Source: Reticulitermes speratus (Eukaryota; Arthropoda; Insecta; Blattodea; Rhinotermitidae). From it: 64,000 bases of DNA. The position numbers and the translations under genes were made by a program. Below the pieces are notes generated by a model. It saw only the letters and a program-made list of their open reading frames with translations, did no database searches and had not been told where the DNA came from. The number at the start of each line of letters is the position of its first letter. The stretch's first letter is position 1. The stretch lies in the NCBI GenBank assembly GCA_021186555.1, contig JAJKFL010000039.1, positions 16,410,733 through 16,474,732 of the forward strand, read 5' to 3'. Below, one piece after another: positions 45,850-57,214 of the stretch.

Positions 45850-46600
45850 TCGAAGTTGATACAGTTTTAACGCCTGCGGGAAGAGAAAGAGGGATATTAT
45901 TGAAATGCAAAACCGTAGGGACTTATCAGGAATACAATTTTAATATAGGACAGTATCATTTATATTTGTGGCCTGTCGAGACAACTCCTGCGTTCTTATT
46001 GCAAGGATAATGTGCATTATAAATACAGACTATATGAGGGACCTAGGCACCTATGGAATATGATGATCTTAAAGAAAAAGGATATCTAAGTCCAGCAACC
46101 GGCTGTAGATACAGCTATGTATGCCGCAGGACGCGCAGAACTTTGTAATCAGCATCTGATTATCAGCGTCGCAGGAATCAGTTCAATGGCGTTGGGTGGT
46201 TAGTTAAATCAGTTAAGTGCCAAATGTCTACACAAATACGTAACGATACAATTGAACTGTAATGTTTACGATTCGTTAGACCACGTAACGGAACCTTACA
46301 CAGAATTGCCGTTTCAGCATCGCACTTCATCAGCTCCGTCCCCCTTTCTTGCGTGATACCGCCCCGGCCATCTCACTTTAACGCTGCATGTGTGAGTTAC
46401 ACAGGCCGTGGTTGCATAGCCCTACATTAAAACACTGTAAAGTAGTTCGAAGGATGTGCTCTACTTTTTGGGTGTCACCATGTCGAAACCAAGACTTGAT
46501 GAACAGCCTGTATGACCAAATAATCTGGCCACCCCCACCCTTAAAACGATAAGGGTTTAAACTGCGTGACAATATGTGATCACTCAATGTTGTGATAAAG
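45850..46600. other. Unassigned stretch
   Basis: No gene or repeat recognised. Confidence 0.4.
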
Positions 46601-46619
46601 TTGGGGATGCTGCGGCCCA

Positions 46620-46810
46620 TGGGAACCTATCCGCGGCCCTGTCAATGGGTGACGCGTGCGGGGTCACGTGGCACGACTGGGGGACCGGGGCGGGGGGGCA
46701 CTCGACTGGAACACAGCTGACGTAACCACCCCCCTGTATGCTCGCTTCGTTCCGCTACTTCCCAGTATATAAAACAAGTTTAAAAGCATCGCATTTTCGG
46801 GTTCAGAAGG
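46620..46810 (+). promoter_or_regulatory. Weak candidate core promoter
   Basis: A G+C- and CpG-rich patch (46620-46745) is followed by TATATAAAA at 46766-46774 and an initiator-like TTCAGAAG with its A at 46805, about 35 nt on. No open frame or exon follows that I can support, so this may be chance. Confidence 0.2.
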
Positions 46811-48500
46811 ACTGACTGTATGTAATAACCCTAATAACTAATTCCATAGCTAAAGTTTGTGCCGGAGGGTCATTTATTGTAAGTCACTGAACTTGTGATG
46901 GTAATACCATCTCTTCCCATTATTACAAAAATAAAATAGTTGTCTGATAAGTATTTCAGTATAATTACAACCAACACGTGAAGATGGAAGCAGATAAAAC
47001 TCCCGAAACGTCTTCTATATGAAATACGCCGCAGGCAATGGGCAGTGCCCAGCGCAATATTCGTACAATAACTCCATGATATATGGTTTTTCTTGAGAAG
47101 ATGATAGTCGCTCATCTGTGCAACCTGTCATTTATGGGACTGGCTGTAGCAGTGTGGTTGACAGCTGGAAGCTAGCCAAAGGGAGCGCTTACCCATTTCC
47201 GTATTTCACGAAAAATTGTTGAAACTGTTATTACAATCATTGAAATTAATATCATTTCCTTTCAAATTAAGCAAGGCGAGTTGTGAATAGCACCACGCTG
47301 AGCGTTTTTTATTTCAGTCTCTTTGCCGTGTCCATTTCTGACCTTTGACACATATTACCGGGCGTTAATAATGCTGCGCCTAGTACATCTTCGTTTGTTA
47401 TGCCACATACCTGAGGCTGTGAGATTGCTTTGCCGGAAGTATTACGAAATTATTCTGGATTTTGTAACGGCCAATACCTGAACAGATAGTGACTAGTAAC
47501 AGGGCATTTAGCCGTTTCTCTTGTTGACACTTTGGCCAACCAGTGTCATCAGTTGAAATGAGTTTATGATCTTTTGGCTTGTTGTACGGTGCAGAAGTGT
47601 CTGGGATACCAATATTTCGGAGGAATACATGACCCTGAATTTGGGGGCAGTATATACCTCCAAAACATTTTGCTTTATTCGTGGGTTATTTTCGAAAGCT
47701 CTTAGCACCTCGTACTATGTAGCATGGAACGGTAGAATGATTCGTGAAACATGACATGGAAAGAATTTGAAAGGAAGCTATCATGCCCTAATCGAGACGC
47801 TCGTTATCTTGGCATATACCTGTTGGGACTGAGGCATAACACGAACACATCAGTCAGGATGGCCGATGACCCAGTCAGTATTTGAACCATTCATTGCCGA
47901 AAAGAAGTGGAGAGCCTTGCCGCAACAACGAACCGCTCGGTCCGAAACATTGTTATCCGCCGATAAGATTATACGACGTCACGACCCAGAAGGCCATTCC
48001 GTGAACAGTTAGGACGTACAGTTGTTTTAAATATGCCTTTGTTATTGAGTGAGCTTTCTTGATTTACTGTGCGTACGGGAGGTCGGTGATACAACTGATA
48101 TGAGAATTCTGCATGGGCGTGAAGTTGTAAAGGAAATATAAACTTTTAAACAGGACATTATGAAACACTGTGTTTGGAAATATGTTATTGGACAGTGGGC
48201 TGCGTTGTAATATTTTGAAACATTTCTTGCAATTCCTGACCGAGTTGGCGACTGGAAACCGTGATGACTTCGCGTTCGGAAAGATACCGTCTACCTTGTC
48301 CGGCGTTCTCGCGGATTTCGTCAGCCCATCAAGCAATTGCCGAGATGATGCGATGTCACCGTTCCTGAATTCCTCATTATTTTCACCTTATCCCTCATTT
48401 CATGCACTTTATTTTGCCTGGGAGCCAGAGAGACAGAGTAACATTAAGAACCCCGGGAACCTTTACAAGGAGACATGAACAATACAATTATTATTATTAC
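46811..48500. other. Unassigned stretch
   Basis: A block 'cgtgaagatggaagc' with 'cccgaaacgtct' (46978-47013) resembles a broken hammerhead of the repeat K type. No gene recognised. Confidence 0.4.
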
Positions 48501-48506
48501 TACTGC

Positions 48507-48507
<1 letters not shown>

Positions 48508-48540
<33 letters not shown>

Positions 48541-48793
48541 TAGTAGTAGTATTGACATAATCCTTTCGGTCTCACTATGACCCTGGAGTCGACTCAGCCT
48601 CTAACAGAAATGAGTACCAGGAGTATTTCTTGGGGGGTAAAGGTGGCCGGTGCGTAGGACTGACAACCTTACTACCTTCACGTGCCGATTGTCTAGAAAT
48701 CTGGGAGCCTCAACCTTCTGGAACCCTAAGGACCTGTCCAGGCCTGTAATGGGTTTGCTTTACCTTTTAGTAGTAGTAGTAGTAGTAGTAGTA
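48508..48793. repeat. (AGT)n microsatellite split by a SINE
   Basis: AGT units at 48508-48551 and again at 48769-48793, with SINE-A between them. Confidence 0.92.
48552..48768 (+). mobile_element. SINE-A, headless copy inside (AGT)n
   Basis: From 'ttgacataatcctttcgg' to 'gggtttgctttacctttt'. The flanks are AGT repeats on both sides, so the target-site duplication lies within the microsatellite. Confidence 0.92.
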
Positions 48794-48799
48794 CAGACA

Positions 48800-50200
48800 G
48801 ACAAACACACCTGACCTCAATCCTGCCTGTCAGTTAGCGAAGTGACCTAGATGATGTGCATCCTAACTGCCTGTAATTGTAAGTGCACTGCTGATCTAAA
48901 TCGCCCCTGTCAGTAGTCGAATGTGTGCAACTGATTTGCACCAACCTACTAGCAGGTGAACAGAATCAGCTGATTTGAATCCTGTAGTTGTGTCGAGGTT
49001 CTGCAGTGGAGTGCGAAGTAACTTCTCACTCAGCTGCACTTAGCACTTCGAAGAGAGTCGCTTGGAGTGTAATGAATAGAAACCTGATTGATGCAATTTT
49101 CAAAATCTCCACCTCTCTTCTTGCCTTGCACCCCAGCAGATAATGACGGCAATCACTCGTATGAAAAGGATTTCAGGAAATTTTCTCTTTCCTCGTATCT
49201 CTGGGGGGTTGTGGCAGCTTGGAGGGTGTTGCGGGGGAAGGAAGCGAGTCCGGAGACAGCGGTATCCGCCGGCGACCGGGTCCGGACACAGCGTCGGTTC
49301 TGCATGTTACTGCAGAGATGTACGCCAATTGGAGTGCACACACTTCCCAAATGCGATTTTCTGTACTGCGCTGACCTTGATGTTCATTCGTGGCAAACCC
49401 TCTTTACAAAGAAGTTGTTGCAACACGTGCCACACTCTGCGTGCTGACACGAGTATTTCAACGATGAAATAAGTATTTAAATAAAAGTATTTAAATAAAA
49501 GTAGACCTACACCACGTGAAGAAGTGTTTTAACTAAAAGAGCTATAGTGTCCTGATTATATCGTCATCCAGTTTCGTACGATTAAGACCGGTATTGTAGG
49601 GCTGTAGCTTGTTCAGTTTCTTGTAAGTTTTGGGTCATAATATGTCGATATAAATGGACGTTAAATTCTTCCATTAAATTGCATAGGTCCCAGTAACAGA
49701 TTAAAGCAATGCAATGTAAAATTGTCCCTGTACACGCCATGAAGGAATATGGGTGAGTGGAGGTGTATATTCACTCATTTTTAAACTCGACACTAGGTCG
49801 TGATGATTGGTTGTATTCAAGCTCCCACGGCTTCAACCCCAGAGAAAATCCCTTTAACAGATTTAGGAGATGGATATAAAACTTTCAGAAGACCTCCCGT
49901 TATGCTTTTCATTTTATGAAATTTATGAGAGGAGCGAATCATAATCATTCACTGAAGAATGCAAAAACTAAAGTGAAATCAATTCGTAATGTGCATCACG
50001 TAATTATAGACTAGGTGGGCCTATTGAAGTTCGTATAGGTTTCATTTACCCGAAGCCTTAAGGTCTTGCATAAAATTAGTTTACGCAAAACTTTTAGGCT
50101 ATTTGATTATGGTCTACAAATTTTATTAGAAACTTTTTCGCTCATCTGAGTATTTAGCACGATACTAATGAGACACGTGCTAACACATCTCTGTGTAATA
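48800..50200. other. Unassigned stretch with CpG-rich patch
   Basis: A CpG-dense block lies at about 49200-49330. Overlapping frames there (49088-49472) are stop-poor because of composition, and I recognise no protein. Confidence 0.4.
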
Positions 50201-50223
50201 CGGTCGTTGTTGTCGAATTTTAA

Positions 50224-50507
50224 AAACCTTTCACGTAACAAGTCATGAAGACTCAGAGGGGGGATGGAATGTTGGGCTTTCGTCCTTACTTTGACATTCA
50301 GCACAGCTAGGATAGAATTGTCAGTTTCACGCGCAGGCCGCACTTTACTCCGAAAGTTCTTTTAGAGGCTGAATGCACCCCAGGGCTACTGAATTCGGAC
50401 AGAAGGAATAGGTCACCTGACAATTTTCAACGACCCTACCGGGAATCGAACCCGGAACCTCCCTATTGTGGCGCAGTGCCTCAACCAACTGCGCCGCCGC
50501 TCGCTGC
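50224..50507 (-). mobile_element. SINE-A relative with divergent 3' body
   Basis: Minus-strand tRNA-like head (B box seen as 'gggaatcgaacccgg', head end 'ggcgcagtgcctcaacc') followed by a 'gaggctgaatgcaccccagg' block like SINE-A, then a 3' part unlike SINE-A. Exact 16-bp duplication tgttgtcgaattttaa (50208-50223 and 50508-50523) sets the limits. It is a subfamily or a chimera. Confidence 0.88.
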
Positions 50508-50524
50508 TGTTGTCGAATTTTAAG

Positions 50525-51360
50525 CAGGGTTTCTTTGGTCGACAACTTTCAGTGATTCTTCCCAGTATACAGTTTTATCAGACTATGCCAGGTGATTCTC
50601 GATTTGAAGCGTGCGGACAGACAGACAGACGAGTACATCGATGCGACATCGTCTGCTCTTATGCACGTTAAGCATGTGAAGTTTGTGGAAAGAGAGGCGT
50701 ATTGGTCTAAACTGCGTCGCGGCCATGTAGTAGCCCTCGGACCATAGGTTTACTTACTGTCGCTCGCTCTCTGACCTTCTGCTCTGTAAACAGGCTGGGT
50801 GGGTGGCATCATTCTCAGGGGCGAGCGACCCTACCGGAGATGTGTTTTACCGGCTTCAGACGTTTAGTAATTATGTGGAAAGGAAGAGGCAATCCGAAGA
50901 TAACTTCGGCCAACACGACACGTGGCTCACGAAATAAAACTGTGTTATTCGGCACTATTCCGTGCAATTTTCAGCCCTTCTCTCGAAGACTTTTCGTAGT
51001 CATAATTAAAAGAACATTTCAACAATTTTGTTTGAAAATTTATTAAAATTGATCTTGGAACGAAGAAAACTTACGTAAATACGGCACATAATAAAATTAA
51101 TAGGAGAAAATTAGGAATTGCTGCATGTCTTAGCTTATTTAACGACGCCTTGTCTGATGCAAATTTATATAACGTAGAACTGATTCGGAAGGTAGGACGG
51201 CAGATGTCTCTAGCAAAAAAAAAGAAATGAGATATTTAACCTTTTAAAGCCTAATGGTAACTTGATGCAACAACAGTTTTAACATTCAAAAATTCTACAT
51301 TATGCCCACACTGTATTTATATTACAACATACACCGACTTTTGCCTTATATAACATAAAT
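50525..51360. other. Unassigned stretch
   Basis: No gene or repeat recognised. Confidence 0.4.
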
Positions 51361-51369
51361 TGATTTGTT

Positions 51370-51460
51370 GTTTAACCGAGATGAAAAGTGTTTACTGCGC
51401 GGTACGAACTGGGTCTTTAAATGAAACAGTTTACGCTTCGTCTTTAAAGGGTTAATTAAT
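51370..51460 (-). repeat. Dispersed repeat J, copy 2
   Basis: Reverse complement of the blocks at 3765-3850: 'gtgtttactgcgcggtacga' then 'cgcttcgtctttaaaggg'. Ends in ttaatt-type sequence. Confidence 0.65.
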
Positions 51461-51464
51461 ATAA

Positions 51465-51912
51465 GAATTAACTAAACTGGCTATTGTTTAAAATAATGTT
51501 GTCATATCGATAACTGGCTGACAATTTAAAATATCACCATTGGGCAAGATGGTATGTCACGTCCAGGCACCTCACAACCTCTCTGCCTGTCATTCGGAGA
51601 TTCATTTTAATGTTATTCTTTGTTACCTCGGTGTTCAAAGTTGCAGGGTGACAAGATATGATCCGCTAAAATCCTGTTCGTACACTTTCCTTGGCCATCT
51701 TCGTTACATACCCAAACCACTGCCGCGTCTTGCAGTTTATTATAACAAAATTACCACAGGCGATGTACATAAATAAAAAAAGACCTGACATAAAACTTCA
51801 GATTCCTCCCACCCCTCCCCGAAGGGTCAGAATATTTAATCCCAGGAGAAATTCAGGATACATTGAATTAGGGCTTATTTGATTAGTCACATTTATTTGA
51901 CAGGTGTCGAAT
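51465..51912. other. Unassigned stretch
   Basis: No gene or repeat recognised. Confidence 0.4.
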
Positions 51913-51922
51913 ATTTTATTTT

Positions 51923-52178
51923 TTTCCGTGGCGCAACAGCCCAAATAGGGCCCAAGCCCCCTCTTCTGAGGTCTCTAGATCACACAAAATTAGGCGCACG
52001 CACACACACATCCGGTAGGACTCCTCTGTACGAGTGATCAACTCTTCGCAGAGGCCGTTACCTGCACAACATAAAACAAACACAAGACATGGACATCCAT
52101 GCCCTCAGCGGGATTCGAACCCAGTAATCAAGCAGCTGCAGACCTACGCCCTGGACTTAACAGCCACCGGAATCGGCA
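51923..52178 (-). mobile_element. SINE-B, diverged copy
   Basis: Minus-strand copy with an A tail (T run at 51923-51930), a decayed body and a shortened tRNA head ending 'accggaatcggc'. The aatattttatt/aacattttatt 11-mers at its ends (10 of 11 match) are a probable duplication. The right copy is also the first bases of the adjacent tandem array. Confidence 0.85.
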
Positions 52179-52446
52179 ACATTTTATTAAGTAGTAATAT
52201 TGTTAATCTACTTATCTGCACACATTTTATTAAGTAGTAATATTGTTAATCTACTTATCTGCACACATTTTCTTAAGTAGTAATATTGTTAATCTACTTA
52301 TCTGCACATATTGTATTAAGTAGTAATATTGTTAATCTACTTATCTGCACACATTTTATTAAGTAGTAATATTGTTAATCTACTTATCTGCACACATTTT
52401 ATTAAGTAGTAATATTGTTAATCTACTTATCTGCACACATTTTATT
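52179..52446. repeat. 43-bp tandem array, about 6 copies
   Basis: Unit starts at 52179, 52222, 52265, about 52306, 52351, 52394 and 52437 and contains 'aagtagtaatattgttaatc' and 'tacttatctgcac'. Copies are almost identical. The array begins exactly where the SINE-B head ends. Confidence 0.97.
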
Positions 52447-52679
52447 CGCACGAGGTTTCTACCCGCTAAGTGAACTCCACTTTAACCTCTTTCTTATTGC
52501 CCACGATTGCGATCTGCGTCATAAAAGTCCATATACTGTTATTCTATCCCATTACTTGTAGGTCTTGACATACATACATGCATTCCGCTCGGAGTTATCA
52601 AAGAATTTTACTGAATAAACAGACTTCCAAATACTTAGCCCATCGTTTACCACGAACACAATTTATTACTCAGAAACAC

Positions 52680-52935
52680 CGACTGCTTCTGCAGTGAACA
52701 TATTTGGGTATAAGAAAACAAAATGGTTCTACCATGAAGATTTAAATCTTTGAAGGAATGACGGTGTGTGGATTGATAAGAAGTTACATATTGCATGGAC
52801 CCCGAACATGAAGGCAGCAAGTCCCTCCGAAACGTCGGTAACTGTTTACTAATCGACACGACGTCGTCTCAAGAGGAACTAAATTCATAAACACAGCCTT
52901 CAGAACCTCAAAGCTCGCATTTTGTTCTACCATCT
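52680..52935 (-). repeat. Dispersed repeat K, best copy
   Basis: The minus strand encodes pieces such as 'ASFEVLKAVFMNLVPLETTS' and 'RRFGGTCCLHV', which recur as pseudo-peptides in many insect sequences because of this repeat. The plus strand has 'tccctccgaaacgtcgg' (52821-52837), the second half of a hammerhead-like fold whose first half reads CCGAACA and is broken. Confidence 0.6.
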
Positions 52936-53039
52936 GTTGACACGTCAGCGTATATCGTAGGTCTGTATAGTGGAGACATGCAAGCAAGCAAACAAACAAA
53001 CGAAGAAACCAAAGCCTGCATTTTATTAAGTTCACTGAA

Positions 53040-53830
53040 CACGGTAGGACGGAGAAAGCTTGTGAACTCTCGTGAAGTCGTTAGGCCTACCCGTGTCTTA
53101 CCAACTTATTGTGCCATTTTTACGGTTGATTGGCAAACATGATGTATATGGCGATTGAAGAAATCGATTTTAACATTAAAAGAAATGAAAAATGAAGATG
53201 GGAAGGTCGTTAAATTGTGTCCTTCACTAAAATTATATTTATGTTACGCCAGATATTAAGTTAATGCTAGCAGTTTAGTTGTAACAATAGGAAAACTAAC
53301 ATTGTACATTTAAACTCTATTTGTACCGTGCGAAGGCATGAGAAATGAGAACCGCAAACGGGTTACTGCAGTTGATGGCAGAGGGCGTGATAATATGCAG
53401 ATGCTTGTAACATAAAATTAAGTAAAGTCGTCATTTCTTGATCTTGCTAACAGAAAAGTGATACTTCGTATCAAGAAGGGTTACATAGAGTGAGAGAGAG
53501 AGAACAGAGATTGTAAATTTCTGGGTTCCGCTTTTCTCCCTCTAAATCGATGTGGGGTTGCCATAGCGACACTTCCGGTTTCGGGGTCGCGATGTTGCCA
53601 GTTTGCTGAAGGCGGCGTGAATGGTTCGGTCAGATAGCGAGTGGGGGTTCCCCTGAACATCACATCGACATACAACGTGACGTGTGAGACGTAATTTCGT
53701 TCATTTCGGTCACTGAATGCGGCAGTCAACTTTCTGCTTTTGGATGAACATGGAACTGAAGAGTTTGTGTTACTTATGAGTTGTTAATGGTACTTACGTT
53801 AATTCACTGGATGAAAATATAAATACCACT
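53040..53830. other. Unassigned stretch
   Basis: Short (GA)n near 53490. No gene recognised. Confidence 0.4.
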
Positions 53831-53836
53831 AAGTGA

Positions 53837-54127
53837 CACAGATGGCCGTGCCACGGCTCAGGCGTTTAGTTGCCGGCCTCCCACCGCGGAGGCCCGGGTT
53901 CGATCCTGGGTCGGTCCATGTGGGATTTGTGGTGGACAAAGTGGCACTGGGACAGGTTTTTCCCCGAGTACTTCGGTTTTCCCCTGTCAATTTAATTCCA
54001 CCGGTGCTCCATTAAAATGGAAAAGCAGAAGAAACATCATCATCTTCATCACAGGGTTACACAATAAGCCTCAAGGCTGCGGTGCGTCCGTAGCATCTGC
54101 TGCGGGGCCCTTCAATAAATGAATAAT
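53837..54127 (+). mobile_element. SINE-D, tRNA-derived copy
   Basis: tRNA-like head with A-box-like 'tggccgtgccacgg' and a strong B box 'gggttcgatcctgg'. The body contains 'acaaagtggcactgggacag' and 'tttttccccgagtacttcgg' and ends in an aataa-type tail. A diverged second copy lies at 56.5 kb. The terminal duplication is not clear. Confidence 0.85.
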
Positions 54128-54129
54128 AA

Positions 54130-54755
54130 TAAGTAAAATAGACGAAATGTTGCACGCTGTTAGGGAGGTTGGTCTAGAAGGAAAAGCGGTACATCTAAGT
54201 TAACGTTGATATCTTCTTAACGAAATTCGCAAGATAATTTCCCTGTATATAGTAACTTGTATAAAGTCAATTTTATGAACTAATGTAAAATATTGAAAAG
54301 TTCAAGAATTTTGGAACGACTGTAGCAGATAGGAGCGGAATAAATTCGAGGAATATGTGTTACTCTTAACGCAGGACGTTCTGTCACGTCGTGTACTAGT
54401 CTGTATAAAAATATACAATTGTAAAGTATGGAGGACTGTAACTTTACGTTATATGCGTGTGTCAGACTTCCTGTGTGCCATAAGGGAAGGACTAAGTCTG
54501 TACTTCGTAAATCTCGTTGTGTTATACTTGAGTTTGTTTACATTTACACTGTATCTCTGGTGCAGGGTTTGTTTCCTTCCTTAAATTAACGAAGCAAAAT
54601 GTTCCAGTTGCACATTTTACTGTACATGCAGTCTCAAAACGCGACGACCACCCATTGCTGGCCATCTAAACACCTTCTTTATCAAGTAATTTTAAATGGT
54701 TAATATTTGTTGAGGAATCGACACACACTTGCCCGCCTTTCCGTTTTATGTCATG
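54130..54755. other. Unassigned stretch
   Basis: No gene or repeat recognised. Confidence 0.4.
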
Positions 54756-54763
54756 TCATTCAT

Positions 54764-55015
54764 TCATTCTGTAGTCTGTCTTACGACAGGTCCGTAGCCT
54801 CTTCCAAAGCGAGTTCTCCACAGGGTGCGATCTAGTGCTTCCTCTTTCAATTTCCAGTATTTTTTCTTTTCCTTAAGGTCATCCAGTAGCTGCTTACGTC
54901 TTCTCCCTCGTCGTCCCGTCATTTCTATCCTTCCTTCTAACTTTCCTTCAATCACGTGTTTCAGAAGGCAGTTTCTACGCAAGATGTGACCAATCCAAAT
55001 TATGTCATGTAGAAC
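54764..55015 (-). pseudogene. LINE family alpha, best-preserved C-terminal tail
   Basis: A continuous minus-strand reading: 'IWIGHILRRNCLLKHVIEGK', 'LEGRIEMTGRRGRRRKQLL', DDLKEKKKYWKLKEEALDR, then 'TLWRTRFGRGYGPVVRQTTE'. The GHILR block resembles the segment following the polymerase domain in many non-LTR retrotransposons, and the basic GRRGRRRK patch is typical of nucleic-acid-binding tails. The polymerase core is missing. The intact frame suggests a recent insertion. Confidence 0.8.
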
Positions 55016-55029
55016 AAGAGAAAATGTTT

Positions 55030-55365
55030 ATTCATATTTATGATTTTTTATTTCGCCCCTGTAACTAGTCACCGGACCAAAAATCCAAACGCAAGTATCA
55101 GTAAAGTCTGTAGCTGATTTGTGTCTTAAAATAGGGCTTTATGAACTAGGAGGGCGAATAACTGCAGTGTGTAGATCCGTAATAGAATCTGCAGTCTGGA
55201 GGCGCTGACGTGTGACGTCAGATTGCCTTATCCTTTAATTTAAAATTAATATCGAGCAGCAGGTTTTGAGCAGGCTGGGGCAGACGGTGCAGGGAGGAAA
55301 TGAGGCGAAGGGTGAAGGCGAGACGCAGAGACACCGAGGTCGTCTGGCCCTCTCCCCGTGCGCTG
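55030..55365. other. Unassigned stretch
   Basis: G+C-richer toward 55260-55365. Nothing recognised. Confidence 0.4.
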
Positions 55366-55367
55366 CC

Positions 55368-55370
55368 AGA

Positions 55371-55405
<35 letters not shown>
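55368..55405. repeat. (TAA)n microsatellite
   Basis: Uninterrupted taa units just upstream of the next SINE-B. Confidence 0.95.
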
Positions 55406-55437
55406 CTAAAGATAATATTGTAGGTATTTAGAACATT

Positions 55438-55692
55438 TTTTTCCTATGGCTCGACAGCCCCCAGGGGCTTAGGCCTCATTTTTCGAGGCTTCACGATCAC
55501 ACACTTTAGACACACCACAGTCGGTAGGACTCCTCTGGACGAGGGACCATCCCGTCGCAGAGACCTCTACCTGACAACACACAACACTCTCAAGGGACAG
55601 ACATCCATGCCCCCGGTGGGATTCGAACCACAATCCTAGTAAGCGAACGGCCGCAGACCCACGCCTTAGACCGCACGGCCACTGGGATCGGC
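55438..55692 (-). mobile_element. SINE-B, full-length copy
   Basis: Minus-strand copy with a T-run tail, full body and full tRNA-like head (one base lost in the B box, 'attcgaaccac'). Exact 13-bp duplication tatttagaacatt (55425-55437 and 55693-55705). The 191-codon minus-strand frame through it (55469-56044), the longest in the window, is a by-product. Confidence 0.95.
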
Positions 55693-55709
55693 TATTTAGA
55701 ACATTCCAG

Positions 55710-56520
55710 CTCATAATTACAAAATACGGCCAATTTGGGAAGAGCACGCATGTGTTGATACTGGCGAGAATTTCATGTACTTTCAAATACCCTGTAATAG
55801 AGTGCGATATAATAATAATAACAATAATAGTAATAATAAGGATAAGCATACTAACAATGTAAATATCAACCGCCGCCTCCAGCACCACCACTGCCACCAC
55901 TATCGCAGCCGCCGTCGTAGTAGAACGCCTGTTTTCCCTCCATCCCCTACCTGTCTGCAGTAAATAGATACGTGGCATGTTACAATGTCTAACGTACACC
56001 AAAACTGGATAAAGATGTAAACTGAATAGAAGACTGTTTAGCATACCGCAAACATTACTGCCCGACGTCTGTAACCTAAATAATAACTTAAAGGAGCAGA
56101 GCCCCCCTTCTGGTCAGATATTTCCTCGACTCCCGTTGTGAAACCCAAATGAGCATTATCGTGTTGATAAATCAGCCACTGGACACTATTCTGAGCACAT
56201 ACATTCCAGTTTACACCATTTAAAGCGTCACTTTAATATTATACTGTCATGTACTCCAGCATGCAATGCGGTGTTTTCCTTCAGGCAGTATATCATACAT
56301 AAAACACTTCCTAATAGTAAATCCGACGCCTAGATTTTATACGACGCAGTAAATAATGTTATATGTATGGCCATAACTTCTATAATATCAAAATGTGTAG
56401 AGCCCTGAAAATATTTACACCTAACTTTTGAAACACGCCTCGTCTAGGAATTGCAGTGAGGGAAAGTTCTGCCAGCATTTCTTTCAAACCAAAAGTAGTG
56501 ATGTTGCGGTTTTGTGTCTA
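55710..56520. other. Unassigned stretch
   Basis: Imperfect aat-type repeat at 55809-55845. No gene recognised. Confidence 0.4.
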
Positions 56521-56524
56521 AGCT

Positions 56525-56645
56525 CACGGATCACTGCGGAGCTCGGGTTCGCTCCCAAAGTGGTCCTATGAGACTTCTTGCCACAAAGTGGCACTGGGAC
56601 AGATTTTTTTTTCCGAATATTTTAGTTTTCCTTTTCCAATTATCA
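56525..56645 (+). mobile_element. SINE-D, diverged fragment
   Basis: Shares the B-box area ('gctcgggttcgctccc'), 'acaaagtggcactgggacag' and the following T-rich block with 53.84-54.13 kb. Head start and tail are missing. Confidence 0.7.
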
Positions 56646-56898
56646 TTCCAGCATATATATTTATTTATTCGCCTTATCATCCGGGCATAAATCATATATT
56701 CCATAGAAGTCGCACTTCCAGAAACTCGTAGCCTCACCACACCTACAGAATACACGAAAGGTTTAGCACCATATTTGTTTAATTGCACCACGTGACTGTC
56801 ACTATCTTAAACGAGCGGTTCGCAGTCTTTTCAGTCTCAGACTTGCGAAAGAGCAGAGGCTTTTCCAAGTATCGGTACTCTGACTTTAGAGTAAAAGT

Positions 56899-57202
56899 GG
56901 TAGGTAAAGGTAAAGATAATGGTAACATTTTCCCTAGAACGGGCCATGAAGGCCCAGAGGGGGAGTAGAGGTATAGCTCTACTCTTTCTTTAACCCTGAC
57001 ACTAGATGAGGGTGGGTGCTCAACTCCATGCTCCGGCCGATTTACCCCCTTGAAAGAGACCCGGTATCCATTCTATAGGAGGCTGGGTGGGCCCCAGGGC
57101 CGGTCTGGACGGTTGCGGAAAATCTCGCCCCCGCCGGGATTCAATCCCCGGACCGTCCAGCTCGTAGCGAGTCGCTATGCCGATTGAGCTATCTCGGCCC
57201 AC
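56899..57202 (-). mobile_element. SINE-C, full-length copy
   Basis: Minus-strand copy with the complete tRNA-like head: A-box-like 'tagctcaatcggc' near 57190 and B-box-like 'ggggattgaatcccgg'. The body includes 'ggaggctgggtgggccccag' and the tail has repeated taaaggtaaag. Imperfect 11-bp duplication (56888-56898 and 57203-57213, 10 of 11). Best SINE-C reference. Confidence 0.92.
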
Positions 57203-57214
57203 AGAGTGAAAGTA

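Noticed and set aside
49088-49472. Overlapping 119- and 109-codon frames in a CpG-rich patch
   Set aside because: Stop codons are rare there because of base composition, and no protein family is recognisable.
52179-52446. CRISPR-like array
   Set aside because: Units are fully identical tandem copies without variable spacers, in a eukaryotic repeat context.
55469-56044. Longest open frame in the window (191 codons, minus strand)
   Set aside because: Its C-terminal half is translated SINE-B, and the rest includes ata/taa simple repeats.
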